From an uncultured Succinatimonas sp. (GTDB lineage: Bacteria > Pseudomonadota > Gammaproteobacteria > Enterobacterales > Succinivibrionaceae): a stretch of 16,045 nucleotides of DNA. Under the pieces are notes generated by a model. That model was not told where the DNA came from and searched no databases. It was given only the letters and a program-made list of their open reading frames with translations. The translations under genes and the position numbers were made by a program. Location: contig CALFLJ010000255.1 of NCBI GenBank assembly GCA_937880335.1, forward strand, positions 1 to 16,045, given 5' to 3'. Below are positions 7,369 to 13,126 of this stretch, piece by piece; within the stretch, counting starts at the first letter, position 1; each line of letters starts with the position of its first letter.

Positions 7369-8400
7369 ATGGGCGTTACGGTTAAATCTTTAGCAAAAGC
7401 TGCAGGTGTGTCTCGTGGTACGGTTGATAGAGTTTTACATAATCGAGGATCGGTAAAACCAGAGGTTGCCTCAAGAATTAAAAACCTTGCAAAATAACTA
7501 GGTTATGTGCCAAATAGGGCAGGACGTGCTTTGACTGCATTTAAAGAGCCACAAAAAATCGGTGTTTTATTGCCTAGTGTCGGGAATGTTTTTTTTGACG
7601 GAATTATTGACGGAATTAATGACGCTATTTCAGAGTATGAGGGACTAGGCATTGCCGTTGTCATAAAGAATTTAAAAGGTTTTGACGTTGACTCTCATCT
7701 TAAAGCTGTAGATGAACTTGTATCATTAGGCTGTAAGGCTTTATGCCTTACTACAGTTAACACTCAAAGCATGCGTGAGAAAATAAATGAGTGCAGTCAA
7801 AAAGGCATACATGTAATTCTTTTAAACCAGGAAGTTGAGAGTGTTGAGCGCCTTTGTTATGTAGGATCTGATTATTTCAAGGCAGGTGTAACCTCAGCAG
7901 GTCTTTTATCTTTAATTACCCATGATATTGAGCTAAACATCCTTATAGTAACTGGCTCAAAGCTCATGCGTGGTCATAATCAGCGAATTTATGGCTTTAT
8001 TGATGAGTTAAGACGACTTAATAAAAAATTTAAAATAGTATCAGAGGTTGAATGTAATGACTCTGATATTATTGCTCAACAATTGACCTCTCAAGCCTTA
8101 CAAGATTTTAAAGAGATAAATTGTGTTTATGTAACAGGTGCCGGTGTTCAAGGTGTTGGTGCATCCCTAATTGCCCATGGGGATAAAAACATCATAGCTA
8201 TAGCCTTTGACGATATTTATACCACCAAAGAGCTAGTTAAAGCCGGCATTATTAAATTTGTAGTCTGTCAGCAACCTAAAAGTCAGGGATATAACGCTAT
8301 AAAACGAGCTTACCAGGCTATATCTGGTGTTGTTGATAAGACAAGTGGTACAGATTATTTTACCGATGTTCTAATTAAAATAAGCTCAAATATTGATTAA
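7369..8400 (+). pseudogene. LacI-family transcriptional regulator interrupted by an in-frame TAA
   Basis: The ATG at 7369 starts a classic LacI helix-turn-helix: VTVKSLAKAAGVSRGTVDRVLHN, then GSVKPEVASRIKNLAK. Codon 43 (7495-7497) is TAA, and the same frame resumes with LGYVPNRAGRAL, the hinge-helix segment. Family members read LA-x-x-LGYxPN here, so a CAA or GAA codon changed to TAA is the simplest cause. The remainder is a type I periplasmic-binding-protein-like effector domain (IGVLLPS, NQEVESV, YVGSDY, VTGSKLMRGHNQR, AFDD). Without the stop the protein would have 343 residues, the normal length. A GTG at 7507 could start a 297-residue product lacking the DNA-binding domain, but no good ribosome binding site precedes it. 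The effector is presumably a sugar; the natural target may be the isomerase or binding-protein genes. Confidence 0.85.
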
Positions 8401-8414
8401 GCTTAAAAAAATAG

Positions 8415-8480
8415 GCCTAAGCTTTGTGATTTTCTTTAAGTAAGAAAAATTCCCTAAAAATTAAGTTTAGGCTTTTTTTT
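8415..8480 (+). terminator. Branched terminator after the LacI-family gene
   Basis: GCCTAAGCTT (8415-8424) pairs with AAGTTTAGGC (8463-8472), ten pairs with one G-U, enclosing a second hairpin TTTTCTT (8430-8436) with AAGAAAA (8442-8448). Eight T follow (8473-8480). Confidence 0.75.
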
Positions 8481-8530
8481 ACCCTGCATTCCCTAAAAAA
8501 ACTAAATTTAACATTTAACTTTTCTTTGTT

Positions 8531-8570
8531 TTGGTGAAAAAAATATTCCATTTATGTGCATTTTCACCAA
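8531..8570. promoter_or_regulatory. Perfect 10-base inverted repeat upstream of amtB
   Basis: TTGGTGAAAA (8531-8540) and TTTTCACCAA (8561-8570) are perfect arms 20 bases apart. The centre lies about 90 bases before the predicted amtB transcription start. The TTTTGGTG part faintly resembles an NtrC half-site, but the full TGCACC-N5-GGTGCA consensus is absent and no sigma-54 promoter follows. A binding site for an upstream activator is plausible. Confidence 0.45.
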
Positions 8571-8581
8571 GTCTGCCTTAA

Positions 8582-8634
8582 TGTGATCCAAATCAAATAA
8601 TCTAATTGATAGCTCATAGAGCAAACTTTATATT
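8582..8634 (+). promoter_or_regulatory. amtB promoter with an FNR/CRP-like box
   Basis: TTGATA (8606-8611) and TATATT (8629-8634) are separated by 17 bases, a good sigma-70 promoter starting near 8641. Just upstream, GTGAT-CCAA-ATCAA (8583-8596) differs from the FNR consensus TTGAT-N4-ATCAA by one base. The same bases also read TGTGA-N6-TCAAA, one base from the CRP consensus. The box centre would be near -51, between the usual activator positions, so the activator assignment is uncertain. Confidence 0.5.
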
Positions 8635-8688
8635 TTTAAGTGAAGTAAGTCATAAGACTTTATTTTATTTAATTTTTAGGGGGATCTC

Positions 8689-9996
8689 ATGAGAATAGAT
8701 AAAGTTATTTGTACGTGTTTTCTTCTAGGCCTTTGTTCGTATGCAAATGCCAGTGACACGGCTGTAAGTTTAGATTTGGATTCAAATGGCTTTGTTTTAC
8801 TTTCTGCCATGTTGGTACTTTTAATGTCTATTCCAGGCATTGGATTATTCTATGGTGGTTTGGTTCGCTCAAAAAACATCTTATCCACTCTAGAGCAGTG
8901 TCTTGCTGTATTCTCTCTTGCCATATTTTTGTGGTTCATAGTAGGCTACAGCTTTGCCTTTGGTCAAAACTCAGGTTTTCTTGGTGATTTCTTTGGTGGT
9001 TTTGACAAGTTGCTTTTACTTGATGTAAAAACTGACAGCTTATTTTCTGGATTATCTGAATATACTTTTGTGATTTTTCAGGGGGCTTTTTGCGCAATTT
9101 CATCCTGTTTAATCGTAGGTGCAACAGTTGAGCGTGTAAGATTTTCAGCCTTACTTATCGCACTTACAATCTGGATTATATTTTCTTATGCACCTTTAGC
9201 TCATCAGGTTTGGGGCGGTGGATTTATTGACAGGGTCTTCCATGCCTATGATTTTGCAGGTGGTACTGTTGTTCATATAAATGCAGCTGTTGCAGGATTT
9301 ATAGGTGCTCTGCTAGTAGGTCGTAGAAATGATTTAGGTAAAGTATCGCTGCTTCCTCACAACCTTTCTTTAACCTATATAGGTGCATGTCTATTATGGA
9401 TTGGCTGGTTAGGATTTAATGCAGGATCTGAGTTAATTTCAGATGGAGTATCAGCCTTGGCATTCTTAAATACAGTTCTCTGCCCTTGTGTAAGTGCCTT
9501 AACCTGGATGGTTCTTGAGTGGGTTATTTTCAAAAAGCCATCTACTTTAGGTACAGCATCAGGTGTACTGGCAGGTTTAGTTGCTATAACTCCAGCCTGT
9601 GCCTTTGTAGGTCCAATAGGTGCAATTGTTATCGGTATTTTTGCTTCAGTATTCTGTCTATGGGGAGTTCATGGCTTTAAGAGATTTACAAAGGTTGATG
9701 ATTCTTTAGATGTTTTTGGAGTGCACGGTATTGGTGCTATCGTAGGAGCTATTTTAACTGGTGTGTTCTGTGCAGAAAGTCTTGGTGGAAGTGGCTTTAA
9801 AGAGGGATATAATAGTATATTAGGCCAGGTATATGGGCAATTTATGTCAGTTGTAATTGCTATAATTTGGTCCGCAATTGTATCCTTTATTGCATTTAAG
9901 ATAGCAAATGTCTTAGTATCACTAAGAGTTGGTAGAGATGATGAAACTATAGGATTAGATTTGACATCTCATGGCGAGCGTGGCTACAACTTATAA
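8689..9996 (+). CDS. amtB: Ammonium transporter AmtB
   Basis: A 435-residue inner-membrane ammonium channel of the Amt/Rh family, close in length and sequence to E. coli AmtB (428). An N-terminal signal peptide (to about NAS, residue 22) is followed by eleven expected membrane segments. Key residues align with E. coli: Asp188 (D160) in DFAGGTVVH, the twin histidines His196 (H168) and His346 (H318, in DVFGVHG), gate phenylalanines Phe134 (F107) and Phe243 (F215), and Trp175 and Ser247 of the outer recruitment site. AGGGGG (8678-8683) lies 5 bases before the ATG. The PII gene follows 16 bases after the stop codon, so the two are surely co-transcribed, and PII binding would close the channel when nitrogen is plentiful. 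The C-terminus ends in the conserved SHGERGYN that contacts PII. Confidence 0.95.
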   Translation: MRIDKVICTCFLLGLCSYANASDTAVSLDLDSNGFVLLSAMLVLLMSIPGIGLFYGGLVRSKNILSTLEQCLAVFSLAIFLWFIVGYSFAFGQNSGFLGDFFGGFDKLLLLDVKTDSLFSGLSEYTFVIFQGAFCAISSCLIVGATVERVRFSALLIALTIWIIFSYAPLAHQVWGGGFIDRVFHAYDFAGGTVVHINAAVAGFIGALLVGRRNDLGKVSLLPHNLSLTYIGACLLWIGWLGFNAGSELISDGVSALAFLNTVLCPCVSALTWMVLEWVIFKKPSTLGTASGVLAGLVAITPACAFVGPIGAIVIGIFASVFCLWGVHGFKRFTKVDDSLDVFGVHGIGAIVGAILTGVFCAESLGGSGFKEGYNSILGQVYGQFMSVVIAIIWSAIVSFIAFKIANVLVSLRVGRDDETIGLDLTSHGERGYNL

Positions 9997-10012
9997 TTAG
10001 GAATTTTTAAAA

Positions 10013-10351
10013 ATGAAAAGAATAGTTGCTGTTATAAAACCTTTTAAGCTAGATGAAGTCCGTGAGTCTTTAGCCCAGATTGGTGTAGCAGGTATGACTG
10101 TATCGGATGTAAAGGGCTTTGGACGCCAAAAGGGGCATACAGAGCTTTATCGTGGCGCTGAGTATGTTGTTGATTTTTTACCTAAGTGTAAAGTCGAAAT
10201 AGTTGTATCAGACGATATGGAAGAGGCTTGTATTAAGGCTATTATGGATGCAGCTCATACCGGTAAAATTGGTGATGGAAAGATCTTCGTTTCAAGTGTA
10301 GAAAGAGTTATTCGTATTCGTACCGGAGAGGAAAACGAAGACGCTTTGTAA
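10013..10351 (+). CDS. glnK: PII nitrogen regulatory protein (GlnK/GlnB)
   Basis: A 112-residue PII signal protein, the full family length. It forms trimers that sense ATP/ADP and 2-oxoglutarate and, in Proteobacteria, glutamine through uridylylation. Visible features are KGFGRQKGHTELYRGAEY with the T-loop Tyr51 uridylylation site, the B-loop TGKIGDGKIF (residues 83-92) and the C-terminal VIRIRTGEE. Co-transcription with amtB argues for GlnK. However, the T-loop carries Thr43 and Asp54 as in E. coli GlnB, where E. coli GlnK has Ala43 and Asn54. The symbol therefore rests on gene linkage. TTAGGAA (9998-10002 region) serves as ribosome binding site. It is the last gene before a strong bidirectional terminator. 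Confidence 0.93.
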   Translation: MKRIVAVIKPFKLDEVRESLAQIGVAGMTVSDVKGFGRQKGHTELYRGAEYVVDFLPKCKVEIVVSDDMEEACIKAIMDAAHTGKIGDGKIFVSSVERVIRIRTGEENEDAL

Positions 10352-10376
10352 AATAGGAAATTAAGAAACGTATAAA

Positions 10377-10419
10377 AAAAGCTCCTTTATAAAATTTAAT
10401 AATTTTTAAAGGAGCTTTT
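10377..10419. terminator. Bidirectional terminator between convergent genes
   Basis: A 13-base-pair stem, AAAAGCTCCTTTA (10377-10389) with TAAAGGAGCTTTT (10407-10419), is flanked by A-rich sequence on the left and T-rich on the right. It can therefore end both the amtB-PII transcript and the minus-strand membrane-protein transcript. Confidence 0.85.
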
Positions 10420-10427
10420 AATTTTTT

Positions 10428-11720
10428 TTACTTTAGGCTGCACTTTTGTTCATCATATCTATCGATACAATAATCGTAAAGTTGCTTTTCCATATTCGGA
10501 GCATCAAAGCGGTATTTTTCAGAGTCAAGACTTGCCTGAATATTAAGCACTAAAGCAAATATAACAAGGGCAGATACTATATATTTATTGATGTTTTTAG
10601 ATCTTTCAACCATTTCTAAAACTGGAATTAAAGTAAAACACCAGACAATAATGATCTGCCAGTAGTTTAAAACTAAGGTGGCCATTCCAGCTGCAATTAA
10701 TGTGGCAAGGAGACCTGCAATTACAAGCTCACGACCAAAAGTGCTTTCCTTGCCTTTAAACTTGAATATAACCTTATAGTTAAAGTAAGCAACAGCTGCT
10801 GCGGTAAGACCTCCTATGACATTAGCTACGATGTTGTAAGCTATGCCTATGACAGGGTAGAGACTTGGATCTGGCAGTAAGATTTTATGGGTCATAGAAA
10901 GTGAACCTAATCTAATCCAATATAAGATAGCCTTAAACAAAGGATAGACATGAACAAAACCATAACCTAAATACCGTTCTGATTTATAAGCTGCAGGTGA
11001 GGTATCAACAAAGCCTACATTTAAAACTTCAATAAAGTATGGAATAAGGCTTAATAAGACTAAAACAATACCAAAGGCTAAACCAAAGTAGCTAATCTTA
11101 ATGGATTTTTTAAGCCATAAAATGCCACAGATGGCTAATAATACAGGCCAGCTGAAATGGAATTCAAGGCACCAGCCAATACCAACTACAGCAAGTGCCG
11201 TAGCTATAAAGCGGGTTTTTGCGCTAGGACATATTCCGTCGTTTGCATTTACTCTCAGGCGCACAAGACAGTTTAAGACTAATGTAGCGCCTAGGGCTAA
11301 ATAAGATGGGTTATAGACTATTGATTCAAAGAGAAACCACGGATTTAAAAAATAAATCAAAGCGGCAATTACCACTGTTTTTGAGGAATAAAGTTTTGAT
11401 ACTGCATCTAAAAAAATAAGTCCTGAGAGCATCTTTATTAAGGTTAAGGTTAATAAAGGAGCCCACATGGTATAGGCTATCTTCAGTGGAAGTCCTACTA
11501 CAATTGAGGATATAGATCCTGGGACATTAGATGTAGTTGAGGCTTCATTACCGTGGGGGATAAATACATCTTCAAATACAGCAACAAGTCCACGATCATA
11601 CATTTGAGCCTGATCGTAGTGAGGCAGTTGATGGAGCTGATAGAAGGTACAAAATAAGGCTGAAATTATAATGCACAGTAAAATTATGATTTTTTGCTGT
11701 GAGGATAAACTTTTTGTCAT
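10428..11720 (-). CDS. Polytopic membrane protein, possible GT-C (PMT/ArnT-like) glycosyltransferase
   Basis: A 430-residue protein with about ten hydrophobic segments. The first lies at residues 11-28 and is followed by a polar loop HYDQAQMYDRG (34-44), then by NPWFLFESIVYNPSYL (126-141). An acidic motif in the first outer loop and an NPS motif a few helices later are seen in GT-C glycosyltransferases that use polyprenyl-phosphate sugars, such as the PMT_2/GT39 and ArnT groups. This match is by eye and weak. The C-terminus is short, soluble and contains two Cys (418, 426). It is monocistronic and convergent with the PII gene. No Shine-Dalgarno sequence precedes the ATG, and a hairpin lies in its leader. 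It may act in cell-envelope glycan or lipopolysaccharide modification, but a different membrane function cannot be excluded. Confidence 0.55.
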   Translation of the reverse strand: MTKSLSSQQKIIILLCIIISALFCTFYQLHQLPHYDQAQMYDRGLVAVFEDVFIPHGNEASTTSNVPGSISSIVVGLPLKIAYTMWAPLLTLTLIKMLSGLIFLDAVSKLYSSKTVVIAALIYFLNPWFLFESIVYNPSYLALGATLVLNCLVRLRVNANDGICPSAKTRFIATALAVVGIGWCLEFHFSWPVLLAICGILWLKKSIKISYFGLAFGIVLVLLSLIPYFIEVLNVGFVDTSPAAYKSERYLGYGFVHVYPLFKAILYWIRLGSLSMTHKILLPDPSLYPVIGIAYNIVANVIGGLTAAAVAYFNYKVIFKFKGKESTFGRELVIAGLLATLIAAGMATLVLNYWQIIIVWCFTLIPVLEMVERSKNINKYIVSALVIFALVLNIQASLDSEKYRFDAPNMEKQLYDYCIDRYDEQKCSLK

Positions 11721-11778
11721 ATTAATTATTTTTAACTTAAGACTCTTAAAAGCTTTTTTTTAAAGCTCTACCCTTATA

Positions 11779-11808
11779 AGGCTTATTTTGCTTTAGCAAA
11801 ACAAGCCT
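11779..11808. repeat. Stable hairpin in the divergent intergenic region
   Basis: AGGCTT (11779-11784) and TTTTGC (11786-11791) pair with GCAAAA (11796-11801) and AAGCCT (11803-11808) around a 4-base loop, with one A/C mismatch. No T-run follows on either side, so it is not a clear terminator. It lies 59-88 bases before the minus-strand start at 11720, within that gene's likely leader. Confidence 0.5.
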
Positions 11809-11819
11809 CACTATGATAC

Positions 11820-11875
11820 ATGTCATTTAAAAGACAATCCACAAGGTATTTCCCTTTCTCAAATTTAAATGACAT
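11820..11875. promoter_or_regulatory. Perfect 12-base inverted repeat between divergent genes
   Basis: ATGTCATTTAAA (11820-11831) and TTTAAATGACAT (11864-11875) are perfect reverse complements 32 bases apart. The arms lie between the membrane-protein gene and xthA. They could bind a dimer at each arm, bring two sites together in a loop, or form a long hairpin. Confidence 0.45.
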
Positions 11876-11985
11876 ATTCTGTACTTTTTAAGTCACCTAA
11901 AAAAAATAAATAAAACCTTTTACTCCAATTTCTTAAGCTTTGTACATTTTTGTTAAAATGCTGTAAGTTTTAGTGAGGGAATAAT

Positions 11986-12792
11986 ATGGAAATAAAACTT
12001 GCGTCCTGGAATGTTAATGGTATTCGTGCTGTAAGTGCAAAAGAAGGCTGGTCATGGTTTGAGAATACAGACTATGACATTATAGGCTTTCAGGAAACAA
12101 AAGCATCTTTAGAACAGCTTCCTGAAAAATTAACAAAAAAAGAAGGTTTTAATTCTTATTTTTGTTCGTCAGTGGTAAAAAAAGGTTATTCTGGAACTGC
12201 TGTATTTTCAAAGCTTGAGCCTTTAAATGTTGAGTTAGAGCTTCCTAATCCTGAATATCAAGGAGAGGGCCGCATTGTCCATTTAGAATTTGAAAAGTTC
12301 CATTTCTTCAATGGTTATTTCCCCAACGGCGGTGCAGAGGTTTTAGATGAGAATGGCAAACCGACAGGAGAGTTTAAGCGTGTCCCTTACAAGATGGGTT
12401 TTTTTAACTCATTTTTAGACTATGCTCAAGAGCTTCGCAAAACAAAGCCTATTGTAGTTTGTGGTGATTTCAACATTGCTCATCGTCCAATTGATTTGGC
12501 AAGACCTAAATTAAACGAACATAACACAGGTTTTTTACCTGAGGAGAGAGCCTTTTTTGATTTGCTAATTGAAAAAGGTTATATCGACACCTTCCGTAAG
12601 GTGCACGGTGATAAGCCTGATTGCTATAGCTGGTGGTCATATAAAACAAGAGCGCGTGCCCGTAATGTTGGATGGAGAATAGACTACTTTTTAATTTCAC
12701 AAGAGCTTTTACCAAATTTAGTTGATGCAAATATAGAAAGTGATGTTACAGGTTCTGATCACTGTCCTGTAACTTTAACTCTAGATATATAA
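11986..12792 (+). CDS. xthA: Exodeoxyribonuclease III / AP endonuclease
   Basis: A 268-residue enzyme of the exonuclease III family, the same length as E. coli XthA. It cuts DNA 5' to abasic sites in base-excision repair and degrades duplex DNA from 3' ends, using Mg2+. All expected catalytic residues are present: Asn9 in SWNVNG, Glu37 in FQETK, Tyr111 in FFNGYFPNG, Asp161 and Asn163 in GDFNIAH, Asp233 in RIDYF, and Asp258-His259 in GSDHCPV. GAGGGA (11975-11980) lies 5 bases before the ATG. A possible -10 TAAAAT (11954-11959) lacks a good -35. It appears to be a single-gene transcript, with a hairpin following its stop codon. Confidence 0.93.
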   Translation: MEIKLASWNVNGIRAVSAKEGWSWFENTDYDIIGFQETKASLEQLPEKLTKKEGFNSYFCSSVVKKGYSGTAVFSKLEPLNVELELPNPEYQGEGRIVHLEFEKFHFFNGYFPNGGAEVLDENGKPTGEFKRVPYKMGFFNSFLDYAQELRKTKPIVVCGDFNIAHRPIDLARPKLNEHNTGFLPEERAFFDLLIEKGYIDTFRKVHGDKPDCYSWWSYKTRARARNVGWRIDYFLISQELLPNLVDANIESDVTGSDHCPVTLTLDI

Positions 12793-12808
12793 TTTGAGCT
12801 AAAATTGT

Positions 12809-12845
12809 GCAATTGTGTTAGTTTTTTTTATTCTAACTTAATTGC
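12809..12845 (+). terminator. Hairpin after xthA
   Basis: GCAATTGTGTTAG (12809-12821) pairs with CTAACTTAATTGC (12833-12845), 11 of 13 positions matching, around a T-rich loop. It starts 16 bases after the xthA stop codon. It lacks a T-run after the stem, so termination efficiency is uncertain, and it ends right at the aroG -35 candidate. Confidence 0.45.
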
Positions 12846-12874
12846 TTGTCAAAGGTAAAATACAGTGTCACAAT
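12846..12874 (+). promoter_or_regulatory. Candidate promoter for the leader-aroG transcript
   Basis: TTGTCA (12846-12851) and CACAAT (12869-12874) are separated by 17 bases, with one and two mismatches to consensus. Transcription would begin near 12881. It is the best candidate found between xthA and the leader peptide; it is not strong. Confidence 0.4.
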
Positions 12875-12884
12875 AGATACGGAT

Positions 12885-12905
12885 TTTAAACAATACCTGT
12901 TTAAA
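12885..12905. promoter_or_regulatory. Palindrome at the predicted aroG transcription start
   Basis: TTTAAACA (12885-12892) and TGTTTAAA (12898-12905) are perfect arms around ATACC. It does not match the TyrR box (TGTAAA-N6-TTTACA) or the TrpR operator. It could be an operator for an unknown repressor or the first hairpin of the leader RNA. Confidence 0.4.
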
Positions 12906-12912
12906 TAACGGA

Positions 12913-12945
12913 AGGCCTGAGGTCATGCTTGGGCTTTTATTTTAT
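12913..12945 (+). terminator. Terminator-like hairpin in the aroG leader
   Basis: AGGCCTGAG (12913-12921) pairs with CTTGGGCTT (12928-12936), nine pairs including three G-U, around a 6-base loop, and runs into TTATTTTAT. It lies between the candidate promoter and the leader-peptide start, so it could be an attenuator. If the true promoter is elsewhere, it may be the xthA terminator. A 9-codon frame (12925-12954, MLGLLFYIR) preceded by GGAAGG overlaps its 3' half and could affect its folding. Confidence 0.45.
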
Positions 12946-12960
12946 ATAAGGTGAATAATC

Positions 12961-13080
12961 GTGAATAATATTGAATTAAGGCTACCTAAATTAGGTACGA
13001 TGGCCACAGTGTTTGATTGTAGTAAAAAAACTTGCAACACTTCTCGATACTATTGGCGTTATTACTCTTTTTATAAATAA
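12961..13080 (+). CDS. Aromatic-rich leader peptide controlling aroG
   Basis: A 39-codon frame with a GTG start, preceded by AAGGTG (12948-12953) 7 bases upstream, a strong Shine-Dalgarno sequence. An internal ATG at codon 14 with a weaker AGG could give a 26-residue form. The end reads SRYYWRYYSFYK-stop: Tyr at codons 30, 31, 34, 35 and 38, Trp at 32 and Phe at 37. The TAA (13078-13080) abuts the aroG ribosome binding site, and the aroG ATG is 11 bases further on. Clusters of end-product codons just before a biosynthetic gene are the hallmark of leader peptides such as PheL, TrpL and PheM. Here all three aromatic products of the pathway opened by AroG are represented, with Tyr dominant. Ribosome stalling or release there would set access to the aroG start. 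The frame resembles no structured protein family. That it is translated is inference. Confidence 0.75.
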   Translation: MNNIELRLPKLGTMATVFDCSKKTCNTSRYYWRYYSFYK

Positions 13081-13126
13081 AGGCGGTTTATATGACTATT
13101 GATCAAAATTTGATTCTCACGCCGCC
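13081..13126 (+). promoter_or_regulatory. aroG ribosome binding site that can be sequestered
   Basis: The aroG Shine-Dalgarno sequence AGGCGG (13081-13086) lies 5 bases before the ATG and touches the leader stop codon. GGCGG (13082-13086) can pair with CCGCC (13122-13126) inside aroG, enclosing a small hairpin ATCAAA/TTTGAT. CGCC (13120-13123) can instead pair with GGCG (13055-13058) in the leader's Trp-Arg codons or with GGCG at 13138-13141, so alternative folds exist. These pairings are visible; their use is inferred. Confidence 0.4.

Noticed and set aside
8571..8688. Sigma-54 promoter for amtB
   Set aside because: No GG-N10-GC pair matching the -24/-12 pattern is found between the repeat and the start codon.
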